Part shown: positions 12,356-22,600 of the stretch, piece by piece
Layout of the letters: every line of letters starts with the position of its first letter
How positions within the stretch are numbered: the first letter of the stretch is position 1
Assembly (NCBI GenBank): GCA_018350325.1
Contig: JAEVLN010000003.1
Span: 83,985-147,984 of the forward strand
Direction of reading: 5' to 3'
DNA: 64,000 bases
From: Globodera rostochiensis
Taxonomy: Eukaryota > Nematoda > Chromadorea > Rhabditida > Heteroderidae
Translations under genes and position numbers: made by a program
The notes under the pieces: generated by a model
Seen by the model: only the letters and a program-made list of their open reading frames with translations
The model's database searches: none
What the model was told of the DNA's origin: nothing

Positions 12356-15300
12356 ATGAAAATTTGCAAATTATTTTTGCCATTATTTTTTGTCGCCGCC
12401 CAATTTGTCCAAGTTTTGTGCGTTGCTGAAGAAGCCGGGAAGCCGTGCAGGAAAAGAAAGTAAATTTAATTAATTTATATTTTATTAAATTATTTTTTAT
12501 ATTTATTCATTTTAATTACTAAAATTGCCTCTTTAATTAGCCTTGGCCATGACTCTTTTGTGTGCGTTTGTTCGGCCGAATATTGCGACTCGCCCGACCC
12601 CCCGGGCGATGTCAGCGGCCACAAAATGGTTTATTATGTGAGCGACAAATTGGCACATCGCCTGGCCAAATTCGAAAATGGTAATTGAAGAATAATTTAA
12701 ATTAATTTTTTATTTAAATTATTCAAAATTTGTCAAGACGACGCCAACCGGCAAAATGCCAACAACGAATTTGAAGTGCGCGTGGACGCGTCACAAAAGC
12801 GGCAAACAATTTTCGGCTTTGGCGGCGCGTTCACCGACGCGGCCGGCATCAATTTGAACGCGTTGAGCGGGCGGACGCGCGACGCGTTGCTCAAGACGTA
12901 TTTTGACCAAAAAATTGGTGTGCCATTAATGCCCAAAAATTGGTTTTAAATTTGGCAAAATTCGCAGGCATTGGCTACACGGTTGGCCGCGTTCCGATCG
13001 CCAGCTGTGACTTTTCAACGCGCGAATATTCGTATTTGGACACGCCGGACGACTTCAACATGACCACTTTTGCGTTGGCCAAGGAGGACTTTGAAGAAAA
13101 GGCAACATTTAATCATTCTTTTAAAACTTTTTATACTTTTAGAGCATTTAAATTTAATTTTAAAACTTTTTGATTTTTATACTTTTAGAGCATTTAAATT
13201 TAATTTTTCAGATTCCATACATTCTGAAAGCCGGCCAACTCGCTGGAGAAAACCGACTCCGTCTGTTCGCTTCGCCATGGTAAAAAAGGTTTTTTTTTAA
13301 AAACTGAAAAGTTTCATAATTTTTATCTAATTTAATAATTTGTATTAATTTAATTTAAAAATCATATTTTTTCAGGGCGCCGCCCGGTTGGATGAAATCG
13401 AATGGACAAATGAGCAAAGACGGACAACTCAAGGGTACTGTAGACGGACAGTACTACCGTCTCTACGCACAGTACCTTAAGAGGTTGTGGACAAAATTTC
13501 AATGTTTTTATAAAAAAGTGTTATTTTTACAGATTTTTTGAAGAATATGCAAAGCAAAACGTCTCTTTCTGGGGACTGACCATTCAAAATGAGCCATGTA
13601 AATTTTAAAAATAATTTAGTAAAATTTAAATGCATTAATTAAAATTAATTAAATTATTTTGCTAACGAACGGCACATTCAAAATTGCTAAATTTAATTCA
13701 ATTTTATAATGTAATTAATGTGAATATTTTTGATGCCATTCATGCGCTCAATTGTTCTTGGCAATCATTGTGGCTTCCCAGCAAAATTCAACGGTAAAAT
13801 GCAATTTAAATTTAAATTTTGGATTATATTTTAATAAATTTTAGTGATTTTGCATCACAAATTCTTGTACCAATGCTTAAAACATCGGCACAAACTGAAC
13901 AACTGAAGATCATTGCTCATGACGACCAGCGCGACATTCTGTTGGAATCGGCAGAAAAAGTAAAATTAATTTTCAATAAATTATATATTTTAAATCATTT
14001 TTTGTAGTTGTTTTCTGATCAAAATGGACTGAATGTCATCGACGGGTTGGGCGTGCACTGGTAGAACAACAACAATATATTATTTACCTAATCAATTCAA
14101 AAAATTTTAAATATTTATTTTAATAAAATAAAAAAATGATTTATTTAATTTTATTGGTAAATGATATAATTATTTTATATAAACAAATAAACAACAAATT
14201 ATTAGTTTTAAAATATGGTTTTCAAATTATGAATAAAAATACGAAAATTCTTTATATTTTTAATAACACAACAATTAAATAACAAATATTTATTTATGTA
14301 ATTAAAAAAGGTTTGTTTTTTAAATAATTTTGAATTTTCACAATTAAAAAATGTATTTTATATAAATAAATAAAATATTTATTTGTCAAAGGTATAAACA
14401 CTCGTCATTCGCTGCACTGACATTGACGCACAATTTGTATCCCGACAAATTCCTATTGGCCACAGAAGTAAATTGCCTAAAATATTTCCATTATATAAAA
14501 ATATTTATATAATATAATGTTATTTGAATATTAATTAAGATTATTGCGAACATATCGAATAATGCGAGAAATTAGTATTATTTGAATATGTTTACAAAAA
14601 TGAATTTTAGTAAACTTTTCTACGTATAAAAACAAAAAAGCAAAACGGAATTTTCAAAATTTACTGAGTTTAAAACAACATAATTTAAGTATTATTTAAA
14701 TGTTTTAAACAATTTTTACTAATAAAATTCGAACAATCCTAATAGGTAAGTATTCAAATAATACGCCGACAAATATTTAAAACTCAAATTTTAATTAATA
14801 TTTTTGTTTAGGCGTGCCACGGCGATTTGCCTTGGGAGCATCGGCCCCTTTTGGGCGATTGGCTCCGCGGGTGGGCTTATGGCCACGACATTTTGAACAA
14901 TTTGCGCAATTGGGTGGTCGGCTGGACGGATTGGAATTTGTGTAAAACATTTTAAATTAATTAAATTGTTTAATTTTTGTTTAATTTTAAGGTTTGGACT
15001 TAAAGGGCGGCCCAAATTGGGTCGGCAATTTGGTTGATGCTCCGGTACATTTTTATATAGAATTCATTTTTTGCACAAATTTAATTACATAATTTTAATA
15101 ATCGTTAGTTAATTTATTTATTCAAAATTAAGACTTTATGTATTTTTAGCCTTAAAATATCATTCAAAAAATTTGTCTGTCGTTATTTTTTTCGGCAAAA
15201 CCCTGAAAAAATCGACCGAGCTGATTGATCATTGATTTGAACTATTAAAAGTGCAAATTTAATTTTCATAAATTTTAAAATTTATATAATTTTCAACAAT

Positions 15301-16645
15301 CTTTTTTTGTTTGTTTGAGATTTTAACAAATTATTTAAATGCATTAATTTAGATAATTGTAAATGCAACTTCTGACGAATTTTACAAGCAGCCGATGTTT
15401 TATTTTCTTGCACATTTCAGGTCAAAAAAATAAAAATAAAAAAATAATATTAAAATTCGTAAATTTTAGTCGCTTTGTGCCGCCAAATTCCGTCGTCCTC
15501 TCAACCAGCCTTTTCACTTCAAATGGCACTCAATTGGAAGACAGTCCAATCGAAAATGTCCATTCCAACAGTTAATTAATTTATATTTTAAATATTTTTT
15601 TTCTAAAAATAAATATTTAATTTTTATGAAAATTTGCCCTCCAACTGAACAGCAGCACAACTGTTGCCGCCCACCAACACATTGAACATGTCGCCTTTCA
15701 AACTCCTGACAGTAAAATTGATTTTAAATTGTTAAAAAAATATGAATCGAAACGAACTTTTGGAATGTAATTCCGATTTTTTTTTCTTGTCTGGTAAATC
15801 AAAAAAATGCCGAGACCGGGACTGGAAAAATTCCCGGTCAAAAAACGGGGACTAATAGCCAAATAAAGATAAAAATTATTACTAAAAAACGGAGAGTTTT
15901 GAAGGAATTTTTAAAACTAAAATTTCAGTATCAATCCCGGTCCCGGCCAGCTCTAATTACCTCTCTACTAATTAATTACCTAATAGTAAGTAGTGTTCGG
16001 CACGGTACGGTATTACCGCGGTATTTTTCGGTATTACCGCGGTATTTTTTTCGGTATTACCGATTCGGTATACCGACCGAAGAAATTTTGGGATTTCGGT
16101 TTTTTTTCGGTATCGGTATTATACCGAAATACCGATACCGAATACCGACCAAGATATCTCTGACTGGAATACCGCGGTATTTTCGGTATTTTTCGGTATT
16201 ACCGCGGTATTTTTCGGTATTACCGCGGTATTTTTTATCGGTATTTTACCGAAATACCGATACCGAAAAAATTGTGAGATTTCGGTTTTTTTCGGTATCG
16301 GTATTATACCGAAATACCGATACCGAATACCGAAAAACCCCATTTGCCGAACACTAATAGTAAGGGAGGCGTGGTTTTTCAAAACACGCCTCTCTACAAA
16401 TGTCTAACAATTATTTAAATTAATATCAAAAGCATGTACAAAAATGTTACAAAATGTATTGGTTTTTAATCTTTTTTATTGAATTTTGTTATAAAAATTA
16501 ACAAATTCAAGGCCGTCGTGTGCTGGTACTGATTAATCCGGACACAAATGGCCACCGAATTTCCGTCGTTGACGATCGGCGCCGGTGGACTATTCCGATG
16601 GGCCCCGAATCGATCGTGACAGCCATTTGGGGCGTACAAAAGTGA
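12356..16645 (+). CDS. gba: glucosylceramidase (GH30, lysosomal GBA type), possibly defective
   Basis: Hydrolyses glucosylceramide to glucose and ceramide, normally in lysosomes. Exons: 12356-12459, 12541-12680, 12738-12917, 12968-13101, 13212-13279, 13376-13483, 13533-13597, about 13730-13793, 13845-13959, 14008-14060, 14392-14467, 14812-14941, 14992-15044, 15353-15420, 15470-about 15570, about 15653-15711, 16512-16645. There is a signal peptide (LFLPLFFVAAQFVQVLCV). Family landmarks are IFGFGGAFTDAAGINLNAL, RVPIASCDFS, FASPWAPPGWMKSNG, the acid/base Glu in IQNEP, DDQRDILL, GVHWYKH, the nucleophile Glu in LLATEACHG, WTDWNL, GGPNWVGNLVDAP, YKQPMFYFLAHFSRF and a C-terminal beta domain (HVAFQTPD, VLVLINPDTNG). 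Intron 4 is GC-AG. Two junctions fail: no AG exists in frame before exon 8, and exons 15 and 16 are out of phase. It is either a decaying copy, a sequence error or unusual splicing. Confidence 0.88.
15991..16356. mobile_element. hAT-type MITE, 366 bp, in last gba intron
   Basis: Ends TAGTGTTCGGCA and TGCCGAACACTA form perfect 12-bp terminal inverted repeats. The flanks carry the exact 8-bp duplication ATAGTAAG (15983-15990 and 16357-16364). The interior is dense in TACCGCGGTATT palindromes, which produces spurious ORFs on both strands. Confidence 0.9.
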
Positions 16646-16739
16646 ATAATGGAAGAGACACAAAGACAAATCGCCAAAACAAACATTATTTAAGTTAGGA
16701 GGCATTTTGGTAAAAAATCTTTTATTTCATAATTGATCG

Positions 16740-18005
16740 GAACCGGAATTTTTGTAAATCTTCAGAAATAGTGCGCGAAAAGGAGAGAGAGAGAGTCAGG
16801 CGGCGAGAGTAATTGGGACACGAACGCACCCTATCGAACAATTGTTTTACTTTTTTCATAAGAAATTCGAAATTGTACGGCGCATTGAACCACTCGCCAA
16901 AAGGCGATAGAGTGGTGAGTTGTCGTTGACTTTGTGTGACAATTTTTGGAACTGTCAAACCGAAAGGTTGGGCTTAAAAGGGTAAATAAAAATGTTTTTT
17001 TTTGCATAATTTGATTTTATTTAAATATAAAATCTTCAGAGAAATAATGGCGAAAGCATTTAAATTTTAAGATTTTTTCAGAATTTAATTGCAACAAATT
17101 CTATAAATGTTATGCGTCATTGCACATTTCAGTCATTAATACTAGTGCTCGGCACGATACGATATTTCGATAAAAATATCGCGATATTTATATCGAAATA
17201 TCGTTCGATATATCGTATCGGAAAAATGTTAGGAATTCGATATTTTTCGATATCGGTATTTTATCGAAATATCGTTCGATATATCGTATCGATGCCATTG
17301 CCGAGCACTAATTAATACTGTGCCATCGATGGAAACGAGCCCGGAATCCAAAATTAACCATTTTTTCACGAAAAAATAATAATTTAACTGACATTTTTCG
17401 GCATTTTCTAATGTTAAAATTAATAACTTAGCTTTTCAAAATTTTTAAAATTATTAAAATGATGAGCGATGGCAATAAATTCTATAAAATGTTAAATTTC
17501 AATTCAAATTTTGGGAAACTTTTATTCTTCAAAGAAATAGTGCTTAAAAAGAAGAGAGAGAGAGGGCGTTAGACGACGAGAGGAATTGGAACATCAACGC
17601 ACCCTATCGAAAAGTTGTTTTAGTTTTTCCATAATAAATCCGAAATTGTACGGCGCATTGAACCACTAGGCAGGGTAGATTGTGACCAGTTTTTGGAACT
17701 GTCTGACCGAAAGGTTGGGCTTAAAACCACTAAAAGAATAACGGATTTGTTGCACTTTTTTAGCTTTTGTTTAAATTTATAAAATCTTCAAGGAAATAGT
17801 GCGCGGAAAGCAGAGAGTGAGGCGACGAGAGTAATTGGGACACGGACGCACCCTATCGAACAATTGTCTTACTTTTTCCATAAGAAATCAAAAATTGTAC
17901 GGTGGATTGAACCACTAGGGCCGAAAGGCACTTAAGTGGTCAAAATACTTTGTGGAAAAATTTTTGGATCTGTCCAACCAAAAGGTTGGGCTTAAAACCG
18001 CTCAA
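16740..18005. repeat. three diverged copies of a ~220-bp unit, RNA-like or coding remnant
   Basis: Copies lie at about 16762-16980, 17527-17735 and 17786-18005, with start-only fragments near 17015 and 18040. On the plus strand each shares AAATAGTGC, GCACCCTATCGAA, GTACGG...ATTGAACCAC, a Sm-site-like (A)nTTTTTGG and then ACTGTC..ACC(G/A)AAAGGTTGGGC. Copies 1 and 3 can form a hairpin after GAACCACT whose two arms differ between copies but stay paired. On the minus strand copy 1 reads FNAPYNFEFLMKKVKQLFDR, while copies 2 and 3 carry stops in this frame. I do not recognise it. Confidence 0.55.
17143..17310. mobile_element. hAT-type MITE between repeat copies
   Basis: 168-bp element with ends TAGTGCTCGGCA / TGCCGAGCACTA and exact 8-bp duplication ATTAATAC (17135-17142, 17311-17318). 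The interior is built from ATATCGATAT palindromes. Its ends are closely related to those of the 15991 element, so both belong to one family. Confidence 0.9.
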
Positions 18006-18074
18006 TGAATAAAAATTAAGGGGCTGTGTCATTCTTTTCGATTTTATTTAAATTTATAAATCTCCAAGGAGATA

Positions 18075-18195
18075 TTAGGGATGTTCGAGATTCAACATTT
18101 GCCGAGACTCGAGACTTGACTTTTTTGAACTCAAAAACCAAAAAAACGAGAAAAATCTTTTGAGTCGAGACCCGAAACTCGAGAACATCCCCAAT
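18075..18195. mobile_element. MITE-like palindrome, ends AGGGATGTTCGAG
   Basis: Short element with inverted ends TTAGGGATGTTCGAGA and CTCGAGAACATCCCC. It interrupts a fragment of the 220-bp repeat family at 18040-18074. I could not identify a duplicated target, so ends are approximate. A relative lies at 60811-60943. Confidence 0.5.
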
Positions 18196-18199
18196 GCTT

Positions 18200-19638
18200 A
18201 TCCCTTCTGTCCAATTGCTCTTTTAGAGAATCATAAAATTAATGCTTCTTTTTTTATGTGACCTTTTTAATGAAATTTTCTTTTTTTGCGTTAATTAAAT
18301 TTTAATATTTTTTTTAATTTGAAAAGAATTAGCGATTTTCAATTTGTAATTGTAATTCATTTTTGAAATGACATAAAAATTTAAGAGAGTTTTTGTGTCA
18401 AATTTCAGAGGTTAGAAATGTATAGTGTACAAATATAATATAAGCATTAATAATCATCAATCTTCATGCATAAAAATATTTGTTGTTAGAAATTAAGTAA
18501 AATATATTTTTTTTAAATATATACAAATTGGGCACACGCACACATAAAACAATTAGTACAAATTGGAAATTGGTGGGGGGGGGGGGTCGAACTGCTTGAT
18601 CTTGTGGGGCTGGCGGCACGGCACGGCACATCTTCTGCTCCAACAGAACAAACAAATGGAGCAAACAACAACAACAATCGCGCGGGAGTTTAAGTGTAGA
18701 TGAACACAACAAATGTTTTGGGGGTGGAATTCGAATCATTTCAAATTATCAATGCGTAACGTATACAGTATACCTAGGTATATGGTATTAGGTATATGGT
18801 AGTTGGTTGGATATTATACAATAATAACAAGGCCGGCGCCGGAGGGGCGCCGTCACATCCAGAATATCCCGCCAAAAGTTTAATAATGGGCTATGATGTA
18901 TGCTGTGGTGAGGGATTAGGCCCCGGGATCGATCGAGATTTTTGATTTCAAAATCTTGATCGTTTCTCAAAGATTGGACGAAAAATTTACTGAGATTTTT
19001 CTTGATCGAAATATTTGATCGGTCCGCGGGGGGAGGGGGGGGGGGGGTCTAGCAAAAATTTGGCCCTATCAGTTTTGTCCTCACGCACGCGCGCGCGCGC
19101 GCCTGCTTTGTGCAGGTCAATTTTCAGAGCTTTCTGAGGGGCGCGCGCGCGCCCGCAGTAAAAAATTATTTTTGAAAATTTAAACATAAAAAAATTGCTC
19201 AACAATTTGAGTTTGAGCATTGTTGCCAACAAATTTTTTGAAATTATTCTGGAATGTGAAACTAATCAAATTTAGTATAGTAACAACAACATCGTTTTGA
19301 TATGGGGATTAACTGGACGAGACAATAGGGCACAATGTGCCAAAAGTCAATGAATATGCCAACAACAAAAAATCAAAAAGCATAGAATTTGACGGCACTT
19401 AGCATAACGTTTTGGCACTCGAAAATGCTACTCTTCAAAATATTTGTTCAATTATTTCCACACATTTGGCCAATTGTCCAAATTGTGTTTGTGACCAAAT
19501 GTCTCTGAACTTTGCTAACAAAAAATAAAAATTTAAATTTTGATTTCAAAATATAATAAATTGATTGTGTAGGAATGGGAAGAACAAATAATAAAAAGTG
19601 TTTTAACACATAATAAAATTGCATTTTTTTTTTGTCTG
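18200..19638. other. gene-free stretch with GC dinucleotide tracts
   Basis: No convincing exon. It holds poly-G runs at about 18577 and 19025, a degenerate TCGATCGAGA palindrome at 18920-19025, and two facing (GC)n tracts at 19085-19102 and 19140-19153 that can pair with each other. The rest is AT-rich. Confidence 0.5.
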
Positions 19639-22600
19639 TTAAAAATAGCGAAATTCGCCGTTTCGACCGCGCCGTTCTCTGATCACTTCGGGCGTCGACG
19701 TGCCGGAAGACGCGGGGAAATGATTGCTGTGGTTGCTGGACGCACCGCCGGGGGCACAGCGAATGCCCTGCAGGGACAAATTTTGGCGGGGACAAATTTT
19801 GGCGGGGACAAATTTTGGCGGGGACAAAAATGGCGGGGCCGGGCAATTCAGGCACTGCTGGGACCACCGGAGGGCATCCCCGACAATTTTCCGGGGACCG
19901 GTGGAGAGGCCGGCATAATCCCCGGTTTTTAAACAGTCGGGGACAACAAAATTGCCAAAAAAAACCCAATCCCCGTCCCCCGAAAAGTGTATTCCCCGCC
20001 TCCCCCCCCCCCCCCGCTGAAAATAAAAAGGAGGGGGTCGCCTTGGGACAGCAAAAATTGGGGAAACTTTTTGAGGAAGTGGTGGTCGGTCTCCTCCTCA
20101 TTCAGTTTTTGCCAATTTAACAAAGCTTTCCAGGATTTGGCGAGGCTTTAATTTGGTCGATTGATATCCCCGTGCCCGCCGGGCCTCTAATCCCCGAACT
20201 GCTTTGTCCCCCCCCCCTCCCCGAATATCAATTTTCATTCCCCGCATATCGATTTGCATTCCCCGCATTGTTTCATGCGCGCACCTCATTTCTGTACGAT
20301 TCTCTTCCGTTGTATTCCTCGCCTTCGTCCAGAACGGTGAGAATTGTGTGCGGCACATACCCTTTTAATTTGGTGATTAATTTTTGACAATTTTTTGAAT
20401 GTTCAAAATATGCCAAAAAAAAAAGAAAAAAAAAAGGCCGATCGGACGGTCGTCACCCACCTGATCGGCTGTTTATGTTACGGCATTCCCACCAGTTTTT
20501 GGAGTCGTTGATCACCTTTTTTTTGTATTTAAATTCATTCATTTATTAATATTATTCTCTGCTTTTTAGTGACCATTTTATTTATTACCTCTAAAATTTC
20601 GCCCCGGGCGACAGTCAATTCCTTGGCATTCTGCGCAGCTCGGTCATATGTCACTGAAAAGGCAAACAATAAAATTATTTTAAAAGTTTATTTTAAATAT
20701 GTATATTTAAATGTTTTGAAGCGCCGGCGGCGACGGCAAGCGTACCTTGGACGACTTTACAGCCCCTGCGGCCCAACTCGGCATAAAATGCCTTTTGCCT
20801 TGGCGATTGCTGAAAATTGTGGCAATATAAATTAATTCTGCTGCATATAATTAATAAAATAAATGAGGCACCGGTTTAAAAACGGACAATTTAAATTTAT
20901 AAAATTCGGAAATGCTGAATGAATACTGGAGTAGGTCGGGACCGGGATCCCGACCGGGACCGGTCGGGAAATTCCCGGTTTTTGGAATCCCGATCCCGGT
21001 CCCGGCTTTCACGATCCCGGTAAAATCCCGGTCCCGGTTTTCCCCGAAAATCCCGGTCCCGACCTACTCTACTGTAATGAAATATGATGGAATGGAAGGA
21101 ATCCATGCCCTGTAACACGGCACGAATCAGTCCAATTAAGCACCTTTTTTGACCACCCGTCCCCGAATCGATCGGTTGGCTCCAAAAACCCCCCGAAATT
21201 CCGGGGTCTTCCCCGCTTTCCCCGCCCTCCCAATTTAGTGTTTTTGGCGTACTGTTTGCTCATTCATTTGCTAATTGGACCACATCATTTTATTGCTTCA
21301 CCTGCTGAACAACAGCAACAACAGGCGAGAACTGCGAATGTTGTTGGTGTTGTTCATGTGGACGTGGACTTGTTGAAGAAAATGAGGGTGGCGACTGGCC
21401 GTTGTGAAGCAAATGCACGGAAGAGCCTGTCCACCGAAATATATATATCGTATATAAAAATAATTATTTTATTATTATTATTATTGTATTTTGTTTGAAT
21501 AATGATAAAAAAACAAAAAATAGTAACAATTTTCGTGTGAATATTATAATTTAAATTAACAATTTTCGTGTGAATATTATAATTTAAAGTATTGCGTTTG
21601 AAATTAAATTATTAAAAATTTGTGTATTTATTTACAAAGAGAAAGTTATTAATGAGGAAAAATAATTTCCGAAATATTAAATAAATTTATTTAATTTTAT
21701 TTAAAGCAAAATTAATAATCTGACCACTGCGACGATTTAGCGAAGGCGAAGGTTGAAGAGAGCTGTGCCTAAATTCAGAAAAAAAAAAACAAAAAAAAAC
21801 AAAAATTGGATTAAACTTGAAGCATATAAATTTTTTGTTTTAAAAAAATGGCAAATTTCTGTAAAATTTCGGAGTATGGCCATGGCACGCGCACTGACCC
21901 CCTGTAAAGGTCGGGCAACGGCTCGGAGCCGGCGATGGAATGCTTTTCGCTCTCTCTGTGCAATTGTCGACGCTTTATAAAAATGTGTAAAAAATTGTGC
22001 CCAATTCGTTAAATTAAAATTGGTAAATAAAAAATTAAGTGTTTGGCACACCGCACTTGGGGACCGATCGAGATTTTTTTTGATCGAGAATCTTGACGAG
22101 ATCTCGGTCGGTCCGATCACTACAAGAGTAGAGACACCGGGCTTGGAAACCGATCAAGATTTGGATCAAAAGTCTCTCCGAGCTCTAATAAACAAAGAGA
22201 CTCACTTCATGCTCCAACTTTTCAGCTTCTTCCCTCAAGCGTCGTTCCTATTTTAAATTGGCATTTTTTATTTGAATATTACATATTTTTTCGATCACTT
22301 AAACATTAGGTACCCGCCGCGACCAATTTTTCAGATTTCAAATATTCATGATCAGAGAATCGACCGATCGGTCAATCATTCATTACTTTCTGTTGGGGGT
22401 GAACTGATTGATACCAACCTGTTCCAGCAACATGCGCTCTTTGTCCAAAACTTTGCGTCGCTCCAACTCCAAACGCTCCTTTTCCAAGCTGATTCTTTCC
22501 AGCTCAATCTGAAATGATGAGGGAAAGCTCGATACTTGAAATAAATTCGAGAGTCAAGATAAAGACCGAGAAATGACCCCGACGACTCGAGACCGAGAAA

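Noticed and set aside
15991..16382. ORFs with repeated PRYFSVLPRYFS / PKNTAVIPKNTA
   Set aside because: They lie in a MITE made of TACCGCGGTATT palindromes, inside a gba intron.
20098..20358. 86-codon ORF with repeated MRGMQIDMRGMKIDIRG
   Set aside because: Its middle part is a CGGGGAATG repeat in an intron; the true coding parts are the flanking EPS8 exons in other frames.
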